DNA of 64,000 nt from Pseudomonas helvetica. GTDB taxonomy: Bacteria; Pseudomonadota; Gammaproteobacteria; Pseudomonadales; Pseudomonadaceae. The number at the start of each line of letters is the position of its first letter. Position 1 is the first letter of the stretch. Under the pieces are notes generated by a model. The model did not search any database and was not told the origin of the DNA. It worked only from the letters and a program-made list of their open reading frames with translations. A program made the position numbers and the translations under genes. Positions 42,851 to 51,072 of this stretch are shown one piece after another. The stretch lies in assembly GCF_039908645.1 (NCBI RefSeq), contig NZ_CP150917.1:2243501-2307500 (forward strand), read 5' to 3'.

Positions 42851-44331
42851 TGGCCCGCCACTTCCCTACGCTGACCCGTAACGGATTCGTGTTGCCGTCG
42901 AACATCAAGGCCAGTTACGAAGGCGCCGGAGAAGGGCGTCGCTCCACTGGCTGGGATGCACCCGACAACGGGATCAACAGCATCAACACCCCGGCACTGC
43001 GCAACCTGCGGTCGCGCTCCCGGGCAGCGGTTCGCAATGACCCGTATGCCTTCAACGTGATCGACAAGCGCGTCAGTAACCTGATCGGCACGGGCATCAC
43101 CCCTCGGCCGACCACTGACGACGATGCTTTACGCAAGTTGCTGCAGGAGCTGTGGGGTGATTGGGTCGATGAATCGGATGCGGATGAGCGCACCGACTTC
43201 TACGGCCAGCAGGCCCTGGTGGCGCGCACGGTTGAAACCTCGGGCGAATGCTTTGTCCGCCTGCGACCGCGCAGCCTGGACGAGGGCTTGGCGGTTCCAC
43301 TGCAGCTCCAGATTCTGGCTCCGGAGTTCGTGCCGCATGACAAGTTCGAGACCACCAGAACCGGCAACATCATCCGCGCCGGAATCGAGTTCAACCCAGG
43401 TGGCAAGCGGGTGGCGTACTGGATGTACCTGTCGCATCCACGCGATGCGGCGTCGCTGAACGCCGGCTATAACCAGTTGGTCCGTGTGCCGGCTGCCCAG
43501 GTGCTGCACATCTTCGAGCCGGTTGAGCCCGGTCAGCTGCGTGGGGTGCCGCGATTGTCGCCGGTGCTGAAGCGCCTGCGCAGTCTCGACAACTACGACG
43601 ACGCGGTGTTGTTCCGTCAGGAAGTGGCGAACCTGTTTGCCGGTTTCATCAGTCGTCCGTCTCCGGACTCGGGACAGGCGCCCCGAGATCCAGTCACCGG
43701 CCAGCTTTTGGATCTCGACCGCGACGGCTTCACCCCGATGGTGGCGCTGGAACCTGGCACGATGCAGGAGTTGGGGCCCGGTGAGGAGGTTGAGTTCTCC
43801 AAGCCGCCAGATGCGGGCAACAACTACCCCGACTTCATGCGACAGCAACTGATGGCAGCCGCCGCCGGGTCCGGCACGCCTTACGAGATCCTCACCGGCG
43901 ACATGCGCGGGATCAATGACCGAGCGCTGCGTGTGGTGCTCAACGAGTTTCGGCGCCGCCTGGAGCAACTGCAATTTAGCGTTTATGTCCACCAGCTCTG
44001 CCGCCCAGTACGGGCCGCCTGGATGGACATGGCGGTGTTGTCGGGTGTCCTGATGCTGGACGATTACGCGCAGAAGCGCCGCAACTACCTGCGTACCCGT
44101 TGGGTGCCGCAAGGTTGGGCCTACATCCAGCCGGTACAGGACGTTCAGGCACGACGAATGGAAGTGCAGGCCGGCTTCGCCTCACGCAGCGAGATGGTCC
44201 TGCGCACCGGCTACGACGCCGAAACGGTCGACCTGGAAAACGCCGCCGATCTGGCGCGGGCCACAACATTGGGCCTCAACTACAACACCCTTGATGCCGT
44301 CGAAACCAACGACGACAAGGAGCAACCATGA
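42850..44331 (+). CDS. Portal protein, lambda family
   Basis: A 493-aa portal protein. Family features: an N-terminal part with SRAAVRNDPYAFNVIDKRVSNLIGTGI (core NDPYAFNVIDKRVSNLIGTG), central EPVEPGQLRGVPRLSPVL and PPDAGNNYPDFMRQQLMAAAAGSGTPYEILTGDMRGIN (core GTPYEILTGDMRG). It forms the dodecameric DNA channel at one head vertex. It overlaps gpW and the protease gene. Confidence 0.94.
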   Translation: MARHFPTLTRNGFVLPSNIKASYEGAGEGRRSTGWDAPDNGINSINTPALRNLRSRSRAAVRNDPYAFNVIDKRVSNLIGTGITPRPTTDDDALRKLLQELWGDWVDESDADERTDFYGQQALVARTVETSGECFVRLRPRSLDEGLAVPLQLQILAPEFVPHDKFETTRTGNIIRAGIEFNPGGKRVAYWMYLSHPRDAASLNAGYNQLVRVPAAQVLHIFEPVEPGQLRGVPRLSPVLKRLRSLDNYDDAVLFRQEVANLFAGFISRPSPDSGQAPRDPVTGQLLDLDRDGFTPMVALEPGTMQELGPGEEVEFSKPPDAGNNYPDFMRQQLMAAAAGSGTPYEILTGDMRGINDRALRVVLNEFRRRLEQLQFSVYVHQLCRPVRAAWMDMAVLSGVLMLDDYAQKRRNYLRTRWVPQGWAYIQPVQDVQARRMEVQAGFASRSEMVLRTGYDAETVDLENAADLARATTLGLNYNTLDAVETNDDKEQP

Positions 44332-45479
44332 GCAAGAAAGCGCGACCGCGCATTTACAACCGCGCTGGCCAGCGCGTGCAGGTTAAGGACAAGACCTGGT
44401 ACGCCGTGCAAGCCAGCGGTGAGGCCACCGAACGGGTGATCGAGGTCTTCGTCTATGGCGAGATTGGCGCCTGGGGCATCACCGCCAATCAGTTCGTGCA
44501 GGACTTGCGCACGATGGACGATGGTGTCTCGCCGGTGATCGCGGCATTCAACAGCATCGGCGGCGACCTGTTCGATGGGCTCGCCATGCACAACGCATTG
44601 TCGCGCCTGGGCGAACGCTGCACCGGTCGTATTGATGCACTAGCTGCCAGTGCCGCCAGCGTGGCGGTGTGCGGCGCACACAAGGTCGTGATTTCGGCCA
44701 ACGCCATGCTGATGATTCACAACCCCTGGACCTATGCCGCCGGTGACGCCGAAGACTTCCGCAAGGTGGCCGATGTGCTTGACCAAACGATGGAGGCGAT
44801 CATCGCGGCCTACAAAGCGAAGGCGCCGAACATTGATGAGGTCGAATTGCGGCGGCTGGTGGCCGCTGAAACTTGGCTCACCGCCAATGAGGCCGTGGCC
44901 TTGGGCCTGGCTGATGAAGTCGGCGAGGGCATCAAGGTCAAGGCCTGCCTCGGCCAGGGCGGCGTGCTTCAGCGTTACCAGCACGCACCGGCTGAACTGC
45001 TAGCCCAGCTCGACGAACCACCCGAGTCTGATCCGGAGTTAGAGCCTGAGGATCCGCCACTGGTACCGCCTGTGGTCGACTCTACCAAGTTGGCGCTGAT
45101 GATCACCCAGCGTTGCACGGAGGCGGGCATAAGCAATCTGGTCGCGCCGCTGCTCAGTTCGACAAAGCTTGAAAGCGAAGAGATCGTCCTGGCCGGTCTG
45201 GCCCGCGCCAAGGCGGTGAATGACCTGTGCGTGGCTGCGCGGTTGCCGGAATTCAGTGCCGAGTATGTCGCGGCGGGTTTGGATGCTCCGGCGGTGCGGG
45301 CGCGCCTGTTCGACAAAATTGTCACCAGTGGCAAGGGCTTTGAAATCGACAACAGTCTGCCTCTGGACGATGACCCGGCACCCAAGGTGCAGGCCAAACA
45401 AATTGATCAACCTTCGATCTGGTCCGCCCGCCAAGCCGCGCATACCGGTAAACCTCAATCCGCTACAGGAGCAAGATGA
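44328..45479 (+). CDS. Head maturation protease, ClpP/S49-like (gpC type)
   Basis: A 383-aa protein. The N-terminal 200 residues form a ClpP-like serine protease: FNSIGGDLFDGLAMHNAL, catalytic Ser in DALAASAASVAVCGA, and His in MLMIHNPWTYA. The rest (about 220-383) is probably a scaffold-like domain, Pro/Glu-rich at PPESDPELEPEDPPLVPPV (part shown), with helical end. In lambda gpC and its internal scaffold Nu3 this pairing processes the prohead. The gene overlaps the decoration gene by four bases. Confidence 0.9.
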   Translation: MSKKARPRIYNRAGQRVQVKDKTWYAVQASGEATERVIEVFVYGEIGAWGITANQFVQDLRTMDDGVSPVIAAFNSIGGDLFDGLAMHNALSRLGERCTGRIDALAASAASVAVCGAHKVVISANAMLMIHNPWTYAAGDAEDFRKVADVLDQTMEAIIAAYKAKAPNIDEVELRRLVAAETWLTANEAVALGLADEVGEGIKVKACLGQGGVLQRYQHAPAELLAQLDEPPESDPELEPEDPPLVPPVVDSTKLALMITQRCTEAGISNLVAPLLSSTKLESEEIVLAGLARAKAVNDLCVAARLPEFSAEYVAAGLDAPAVRARLFDKIVTSGKGFEIDNSLPLDDDPAPKVQAKQIDQPSIWSARQAAHTGKPQSATGAR

Positions 45480-45823
45480 TGACTATTCAACGAGAGCCGA
45501 TGCACGCAGGTGAATTTCTCCTGTCCGAAGCCGCTGGCACCATTTCCCGCGAAGCCATTAACGTCGCGGCCGGTCCTGCTTTGGAGCCGGGGCAGATTCT
45601 CGGCCAGATCAGTACGACTGGCGAATTTGCACCGTATAACCCAACCGCCGAAGACGGCAGCGAATATGCGATCGCCATTCTCTACGGTCCGCTGGGTCAA
45701 TCGGACGTGGTCCGACGCGGTCGCGCCGTGGTACGACTGGCCGAGGTCAGCGAAGCACACCTGACCGGTCTGGATCCTGCAGCCGAAAAGGCCCTGGCCA
45801 CTCATTTTCTGATCGTCCGCTAA
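45476..45823 (+). CDS. Head decoration protein D
   Basis: A 115-aa protein like lambda gpD. ATG 45476 overlaps the protease stop; a second ATG is at 45479. Features: N-terminal FLLSEAAGTISREA, then YNPTAEDGSEYAIAILYGPL and a beta-rich end. It trimerises on the capsid surface and stabilises the expanded head. Confidence 0.9.
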   Translation: MMTIQREPMHAGEFLLSEAAGTISREAINVAAGPALEPGQILGQISTTGEFAPYNPTAEDGSEYAIAILYGPLGQSDVVRRGRAVVRLAEVSEAHLTGLDPAAEKALATHFLIVR

Positions 45824-45845
45824 GTCGATCCCCGTGTTTATCCGG

Positions 45846-45866
45846 CCCGCCCTGTGCGGGTTTTTT
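45846..45866 (+). terminator. Mini-hairpin with T-tract before capsid gene
   Basis: CCCGC (45846-45850) and GCGGG (45856-45860) followed by TTTTTT, then TTTCTGGAGATAGCTAC and the capsid ATG. The stem is short, so it may attenuate rather than stop transcription. Confidence 0.55.
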
Positions 45867-45885
45867 GCTTTCTGGAGATAGCTAC

Positions 45886-46881
45886 ATGGCTGACATTGAA
45901 ATCTTTAACGATGACGCGTTTTCGGTCTCTTCGCTGACCGCCGCCATCAACGAGCAGGAATACCTCCCGGGCCGCATCAGCAGCCTCGGTTTGTTTCAGG
46001 AGGAGGGCATCACCACTCTGACGGTCCAGATCGAAAAGGACGGCGACACCCTGGCTCTGGTGCCAGCCGGTGAGCGTGGCACATCCGGTTTGGTCGTCGG
46101 TGGCAGCAAGCGCAACCTGATCCCGTTCAACACCGTGCACCTGCCGCAACGCTTCGCCATCAAGGCCGATGAGATCCAAGGCATCCGCGCCTTCGGCACC
46201 CGTTCGGAACTGCAAGCCGTGCAGGACGTAGTCAACAAACGTTTGGGTAAAGCTCGTCGACAGCTCGACGCTACGCACGAATTCCAGCGCATGGGCGCGC
46301 TGAACGGCCAGATCCTGGACGCGGATGGCAAAACCGTGTTGCTCGACATCTACAAAACGTTCGGTGTGACCCGCAAAAAAATGTCCATGGAACTCAACAA
46401 TCCTGACACGGAGTTCCGCGTTAAGTGCGGCGAAGCGCTGGATCTGCAGGAAGAACAGCTGGGCAGCATCACCAGCAGTGGTTCGCGAGCGTTCTGCGGT
46501 AAGAATTTCTGGAATCAACTCCTGAAGAACGTAAAGGTGAAGGAGACTTTCCTCAACACCCAGCAAGCCGCAGCGTTGCGCGGTGATGCCCGTGAAAGCT
46601 TCGAGTTCGGCGGAATCGTCTGGGAACGATATCGCGGCAAGATCGCTGGCGTGTCTTTCGTCCACGACGATAAGGCACTGCTGATTCCCGAAGGCGTACC
46701 GGACCTGTACATCTCGGTGTTTGCACCGGCTGACTACATGGAAACGGTCAACACCGAAGGCGTACCGTACTACAGCAAAATTGAGCCGATGCCATTCAAC
46801 AAGGGTATGTCCGGTGAAGCCCAGTCCAACCCGCTGCACCTGTGCACCCGACCGCTCGCTCAGATCCTGCTGGAGCTCTGA
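45886..46881 (+). CDS. Major capsid protein, gpE family
   Basis: A 331-aa HK97-fold capsid protein of the lambda gpE family, from ATG 45886 with CTGGAGA upstream. Motifs: YLPGRISSLGLF, IPFNTVHLPQRFAIKADEIQGIRAFG (core HLPQRFAIKADEIQG) and the C-terminal HLCTRPLAQILLEL. It forms the icosahedral shell, and decoration protein D from the upstream gene binds it. Confidence 0.95.
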   Translation: MADIEIFNDDAFSVSSLTAAINEQEYLPGRISSLGLFQEEGITTLTVQIEKDGDTLALVPAGERGTSGLVVGGSKRNLIPFNTVHLPQRFAIKADEIQGIRAFGTRSELQAVQDVVNKRLGKARRQLDATHEFQRMGALNGQILDADGKTVLLDIYKTFGVTRKKMSMELNNPDTEFRVKCGEALDLQEEQLGSITSSGSRAFCGKNFWNQLLKNVKVKETFLNTQQAAALRGDARESFEFGGIVWERYRGKIAGVSFVHDDKALLIPEGVPDLYISVFAPADYMETVNTEGVPYYSKIEPMPFNKGMSGEAQSNPLHLCTRPLAQILLEL

Positions 46882-46883
46882 CC

Positions 46884-47204
46884 ATGGGCTTTCGCGACCT
46901 GGTCGCCGAGGTCGACGCGGTGGTGTTCGAAACTTTGGGCGATACCGCACGGATCGAGGGTCGCGAGGAACCAGTGTTCGGCATGTTTTCCGCGCCCTGG
47001 CTGCAGCCGAAGCTCGGCAAGCTCAATACCGGCTTACGTGAGCCTCGGTTCGAGATCCGCGTCAGCGATTCGCAGGGCCTTGTACGCGGCCTGTTGGTCA
47101 GCATCGATTTGCCTGCCTTGGATGGCGGCGGCGATTACGACCTGCTGCAGCTGGAGCCGAGCGGCGACGGTCTGGTCGCCTTGATCCTGAGGTTGCGCCC
47201 ATGA
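46884..47204 (+). CDS. Head-tail completion/attachment protein
   Basis: A 106-aa beta-rich protein from ATG 46884, two bases after the capsid stop. It contains VVFETLGDTARIEG and a strand-rich segment REPRFEIRVSDSQGL. Position just after the capsid gene corresponds to lambda gpFII-type attachment proteins or other head-completion proteins. Family assignment is by position and size. Confidence 0.65.
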   Translation: MGFRDLVAEVDAVVFETLGDTARIEGREEPVFGMFSAPWLQPKLGKLNTGLREPRFEIRVSDSQGLVRGLLVSIDLPALDGGGDYDLLQLEPSGDGLVALILRLRP

Positions 47205-47866
47205 GCGTCGGTAGCCATTTCAAACCGTCGGCCGGCGGCGGGATGATCTCCATCCAGTCCTCGGCCGCAGACCTTCAAGCGTTTCAGGACTTTGCCAAGC
47301 TGGTGCCCAAGGCGGCTGCGACGGCACACCGACGCGCGATCAACAAGACGTTGGGGTGGTTGCGCACGCACATCGCCCGGGCCGTCAGCCGACAGGAACG
47401 CATCGCTGTCGCGGCGGTGCGTCAACGGTTGCGCAGTTACCCGGTTTCCGGCGGGGCTTCGAGCGGAAAACTGTGGTTTGGGCTCAACGCCATCGAGTCC
47501 AGCAGGATCGGCCGAGCACGGCAGACCGGCAGCGGCGTATCGGTGGCGGGGCGGCGATACCAGGGCGCGTTCCTGAAGAAGGTCTACGGCAACAAACCGG
47601 ACATCTGGATCCGCACCGCGAGCAAGCATTTCAACGCAGACGATTATCCCGATAGCACGGTGTCGCCCGGTCGTGGGCCGAGTTCGGGGTGGGTTGCTGA
47701 ACACGGCAGTCGATTTCCGCTGGCCAAGGCCAAAGTGTCTCTGGAGCAAGCCCGTCCCCACTTTGAAAGCTGGGTACAAAAGGCCGATGAGCGCTTGCTG
47801 GAGATCCTGAAACAGGAGCTCAACTTTGAGCTACAGAAATACCTCAAGAGGATCGGTAATGTCTGA
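47201..47866 (+). CDS. Phage minor tail/tail completion protein (gpZ-like)
   Basis: A 221-aa basic protein overlapping the previous stop. The pattern FAKLVPKAAATAHRRAINKTLGWLRTHIARAVSRQ (core AHRRAINKTLGWLRTHI) recalls the prophage minor tail Z and tail-completion family. Mostly helical at both ends with a central beta region. It probably connects head and tail. Its stop overlaps the next start. Confidence 0.7.
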   Translation: MSVGSHFKPSAGGGMISIQSSAADLQAFQDFAKLVPKAAATAHRRAINKTLGWLRTHIARAVSRQERIAVAAVRQRLRSYPVSGGASSGKLWFGLNAIESSRIGRARQTGSGVSVAGRRYQGAFLKKVYGNKPDIWIRTASKHFNADDYPDSTVSPGRGPSSGWVAEHGSRFPLAKAKVSLEQARPHFESWVQKADERLLEILKQELNFELQKYLKRIGNV

Positions 47867-48371
47867 CGACCCCTTCAGCCTTGATCAGCTTTATCTGGCG
47901 GTAGAACAGCATCTGCTTGCTCACCTGCCAGGCGTGCAGGCAGTTTCAGCTTGGCCGAACATTGCAGATCGAGTGGTGTTGCCAGCGGTGTTTCTTGAGG
48001 TGGCCGAGATCGAGCCGGGTACCGATATCGGTACCGGCGAAACCTCGCTGATCTGTAAGTTCGAGGCGCGCATCATCGTCGACCCGATCAAGCCGCACCA
48101 TCATCAACAGGCCGTGCAATTGGCGACGCAGTTGGCGGTGCTGCTGCGTGCGCAGACATGGGGGGTAGCAGTTGAACCCGCCGAGTTTGTGCAAGCGCTG
48201 CAGGACTGGACCCAGCCGCACCTAGATGGATACACCGTGTGGTTGGTGGAGTGGACTCAGCAGGTCTATCTCGGCGTCGAGGAATGGCCATGGCCTGATG
48301 AACCACCGGGAACGTTGGTGTTTGACGTTAACCCGGGTGAAGGCCCGTTCAGGCCGGAGGATCTGCCGTGA
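47859..48371 (+). CDS. Tail terminator/Gp37-like protein
   Basis: A 170-aa protein from ATG 47859 (MSDDPFSLDQLYLAVE). The segment LPAVFLEVAEIEPGTDIGTGETSLICKFEARI (core PGTDIGTGETSLICKFEARI) is typical of phage tail-terminator-like proteins located just before baseplate gene V. Acidic C-terminus. Function inferred from position. Confidence 0.6.
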   Translation: MSDDPFSLDQLYLAVEQHLLAHLPGVQAVSAWPNIADRVVLPAVFLEVAEIEPGTDIGTGETSLICKFEARIIVDPIKPHHHQQAVQLATQLAVLLRAQTWGVAVEPAEFVQALQDWTQPHLDGYTVWLVEWTQQVYLGVEEWPWPDEPPGTLVFDVNPGEGPFRPEDLP

Positions 48372-48934
48372 GTTATGCCAGTGCCCAGCATGACCGCATG
48401 ATCGCGGGGACGGTTAAGGCTTGCTATGTAGTCGCGATGGATCTGTCCGCATCGCCGCCAGTGTGTCGGGTGTCGGATGGCAGTGACTGGGTCAGCGCGT
48501 GGGTGCGCTGGCACAGCATCGCCGCCGGCAAGGCTCGGCACTGGCGGGCGCCTTCCATGGGCGAGCAGGGCAGTTTGATCAGTCCCAGCGGTGACGTGTC
48601 GCAAGGCACGTTTGTCCCGGGCCTGTATGGCAATGCCGGCCCACCACCAGACAACCGCGACCACGTCGAGGTCTGGCGTTTTGATGATGGCGGCTCGCTG
48701 GTCTACGACTGGCAGGCCAAGAGCTACACCATCACCCTGCCCAGCGGCACCGTGACCATCAAAGTCGGCAGCACTGAAGTGGTCGTAACCGATAGCGCCG
48801 TTACCGTAACGGCTGCAAATATCAACTTGAAAGCGGCGGTGATGATCGAAGGCGCGTTGCACGTCACCAAGGGCATCACCAGTGCCGGCGCGATCATCGA
48901 CGCTGGCGGCAACAGCAACCATCACACGCATTAA
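48368..48934 (+). CDS. Baseplate assembly protein V (spike)
   Basis: A 188-aa protein like P2 gpV: N-terminal OB-like part with ASPPVCRVSDGSDWVSAWVRW (core CRVSDGSDWVSAWVRW), then SMGEQGSLISPSGD, and a C-terminal repetitive beta-helix (SGTVTIKVGSTEVVVTDSAVTVTA, part GTVTIKVGSTEVVVTDS) ending in NSNHHTH, a metal-binding spike tip pattern. It pierces the outer membrane during contraction. Confidence 0.92.
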   Translation: MSYASAQHDRMIAGTVKACYVVAMDLSASPPVCRVSDGSDWVSAWVRWHSIAAGKARHWRAPSMGEQGSLISPSGDVSQGTFVPGLYGNAGPPPDNRDHVEVWRFDDGGSLVYDWQAKSYTITLPSGTVTIKVGSTEVVVTDSAVTVTAANINLKAAVMIEGALHVTKGITSAGAIIDAGGNSNHHTH

Positions 48935-48951
48935 TTTCAACTTACGAAAGC

Positions 48952-48974
48952 CCGCCCAGTGCGGATTTTTTTTT
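48952..48974 (+). terminator. Mini-hairpin with T-tract before 86-aa gene
   Basis: CCGC (48952-48955) and GCGG (48961-48964) followed by ATTTTTTTTT, then CTGGAGAAACAC and ATG. Same layout as the modules at 45846 and 60643. Confidence 0.45.
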
Positions 48975-48991
48975 CATGCCTGGAGAAACAC

Positions 48992-49252
48992 ATGGCCAAG
49001 ATCGTCGACACACTTGTCACCGACGAAACAGCGTCCGCATCACCGATGCGGGAACCGGTACCGCCAGCGACACCGGCAGCACCGGAAATTTTGAAGTTTC
49101 GCGACAAGGTCTACACGTCGCGGCTGCTGATCGTCCCCGGTACCGACCGCACCTTACCGGTGAACAAGGCGGTTGTAGAGGTTCCGGTGTCCGATACCGA
49201 CGCCGTCAAGTTCCTGAAAGCCAACGAAGAATTCGAGCTGCTGAAGGAGTGA
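48992..49252 (+). CDS. Small hypothetical tail-region protein
   Basis: An 86-aa protein from ATG 48992, preceded by CTGGAGA. After a Pro/Ala-rich lead it has FRDKVYTSRLLIVPGTDRTLPVNKAVVEVPV (core RDKVYTSRLLIVPGTDRTL), a pattern typical of small proteins between gpV and gpW in pseudomonad P2-like prophages. The pattern ends with SDTDAVKFLKANEEFELL. Function unknown. Confidence 0.6.
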   Translation: MAKIVDTLVTDETASASPMREPVPPATPAAPEILKFRDKVYTSRLLIVPGTDRTLPVNKAVVEVPVSDTDAVKFLKANEEFELLKE

Positions 49253-49257
49253 TGTAG

Positions 49258-49584
49258 ATGATCGGAATGGACCGCCACACCGGCCAACCCATTTCCGGCA
49301 TCGCGCACTTGCGCCAATCCGTTCCAGACATTTTGGGCACGCCGTTGGGCAGCCGCCGGCATCGGCCGGAGTACGGCAGCAAGCTCCGGCGGTTTGTGGA
49401 CTTGCCCGTTAATGAGGGCTGGAAAAGCGCCGTACAGGCGGAAGTCGCCCGCGCATTGGGGCGCTGGGAGCCGCGTTTGAAACTGGATCAGGTGCGCGTC
49501 ATTTCTGTTATCGGCGGGAAAATCAACCTGAAGATCGTCGGGCAGTACCTGGGCGACGGCGTCACGCTGGAGGTAGCCGTATGA
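49258..49584 (+). CDS. Baseplate wedge protein W (gp25-like)
   Basis: A 108-aa protein of the GpW/Gp25 family: ISGIAHLRQSVPDILGTPLGSRRHRPEYGS (core SVPDILGTPLGSRRHRPEYG) and a C-terminal beta part. The EPR-like motif at the usual place is replaced by RWEPRL. It forms the inner baseplate wedge, nucleating sheath assembly. Overlaps gene J by four bases. Confidence 0.92.
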   Translation: MIGMDRHTGQPISGIAHLRQSVPDILGTPLGSRRHRPEYGSKLRRFVDLPVNEGWKSAVQAEVARALGRWEPRLKLDQVRVISVIGGKINLKIVGQYLGDGVTLEVAV

Positions 49585-50462
49585 GTATCGTGGATCTGTC
49601 GTCGTTGCCGGCGCCGACCGTGTTGGAGCCGCTGGACTTCGAAGAGGTGTATCAGGAGGGGCTGGGGGTTTTTCGCGGGTACATGGGCGGCAACTGGACC
49701 GCCGCACTGGAAAGCGATCCGGTGGTTAAGGTGCTGGAGGTCGGGGCTTACATCAAGGTCGGCAACCGCGCCCGGGTCAATGACGCCGGCAAGGCGGTAT
49801 TGCTGGCGCACGCCATTCGCGGTGACCTCGATCAGTTGGGGGCAAACGTCAATCTGAAGCGCCTGGTCATTCAAGCCGAGGATCTGCTGGCGGTGCCACC
49901 GGTGCCGGAGGTCAAGGAAGACGACGACCCGTTTCGTGAGCGCATCCAGTTGGCCTATGAGGGGCTGACCACGGCCGGCCCGCGTAACAGCTACATCCTG
50001 CATGCGCGAAACGCCTCGGGACTGGTGGCGGATGCCACGGCCGAAAGCCCGGCGCCCTGTTGCGTTACGGTAACGGTGTTGGGCTTGGACGGGGAAGGTG
50101 TGGCACCGCCGGAGCTGTTGGCCACGGTGGCCGCTGCGCTGAATGACGACGAAGTGCGGCCGGTGGGTGATCGGGTGACGGTGCAGAGCGCGCAAGTGAT
50201 TCGCTACCAAATCAACGCGATTTTGCACATGGCCAGCGCCGGCCCTGAGGCGGATGCCAGTTTGGCCGAGGCTAAAAGTCGATTGGCGGCCTGGATCAAT
50301 CCGCGCAGGCGACTGGGCGTCGAGGTGGCACGGTCCGGCGTAGACGCCCAGCTGCACGTTGCCGGTGTTTCCCGGGTGGAGCTGGTCGGATGGCAGGACC
50401 TGGCCCCGACCAAGGCTCAGGCGGCGTTCTGTACGGACTGCACCGTGAAGCTGGCGGGCTGA
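49581..50462 (+). CDS. Baseplate assembly protein J
   Basis: A 293-aa protein with P2 gpJ pattern: YIKVGNRARVNDAGKAVLLAHAIRGDLDQLGA (core AVLLAHAIRGDLDQLGA), EDDDPFRERIQLAYEGLTTAGP and a C-terminal VARSGVDAQLHVAGVSRVEL. It joins W and I in the baseplate wedges. The next gene starts one base after its stop. Confidence 0.94.
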   Translation: MSIVDLSSLPAPTVLEPLDFEEVYQEGLGVFRGYMGGNWTAALESDPVVKVLEVGAYIKVGNRARVNDAGKAVLLAHAIRGDLDQLGANVNLKRLVIQAEDLLAVPPVPEVKEDDDPFRERIQLAYEGLTTAGPRNSYILHARNASGLVADATAESPAPCCVTVTVLGLDGEGVAPPELLATVAAALNDDEVRPVGDRVTVQSAQVIRYQINAILHMASAGPEADASLAEAKSRLAAWINPRRRLGVEVARSGVDAQLHVAGVSRVELVGWQDLAPTKAQAAFCTDCTVKLAG

Positions 50463-50463
50463 T

Positions 50464-51072
50464 ATGAAAAGCCTACTGCCGATCAACAGCACGCAATTGG
50501 AACGGGCCATGGAGGCCGCGTTTTTCGAGAAAACGATTGTCCCGCTGCGCGACCTCTACAACGCCGATACCTGCCCGGTGCATTTGCTACCGCATCTGGC
50601 GTGGGCCTGGTCGGTGGATCGCTGGGACTACCGATGGACCGAGGCGACCAAGCGCGCCGCCATCAAGGCCTCTTACTACATCCATGCCCACAAGGGGACC
50701 ATCGGCGCGCTGCGCCGGGTGGTTGAGCCCCTGGGCTACCTGATCGAGATTATCGAGTGGTTCAACACGGTGCCGGAGGGCATCCCGGGCACGTTCGCGC
50801 TGAAGGTCGGCGTTCTCGACACCGGTATCACTGAGGAAATGTATCAGGAGCTGGAGCGGCTGATTGACGACGCCAAGCCCGTCACGCGGCACCTGACGGG
50901 GCTGGCGATCAGCCTCGAAACTCAAGGTGCTTTGAATATCAGTGTCGCCCTGTACGAAGGCGATGAAATCGACGTTTACCCGCCGGTGATGCGTGACATC
51001 GAGGTCACGGGCCGCTTCGGCGTGGTCGGTTGCGAACACTCCATAGACACCCTGGACGTTTATTATGATTGA
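50464..51072 (+). CDS. Phage tail protein I
   Basis: A 202-aa baseplate wedge protein. Family features: LLPINSTQLERAMEA, LRDLYNADTCPVHLLPHLAWAWSVDRWDYRW (core CPVHLLPHLAWAWSVDRWDY) and IKASYYIHAHKGTIGALRRVVEPLGY (core HKGTIGALRRVVEPLG). It links the baseplate to tail fibres. It overlaps the fibre gene by eight bases. Confidence 0.94.
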   Translation: MKSLLPINSTQLERAMEAAFFEKTIVPLRDLYNADTCPVHLLPHLAWAWSVDRWDYRWTEATKRAAIKASYYIHAHKGTIGALRRVVEPLGYLIEIIEWFNTVPEGIPGTFALKVGVLDTGITEEMYQELERLIDDAKPVTRHLTGLAISLETQGALNISVALYEGDEIDVYPPVMRDIEVTGRFGVVGCEHSIDTLDVYYD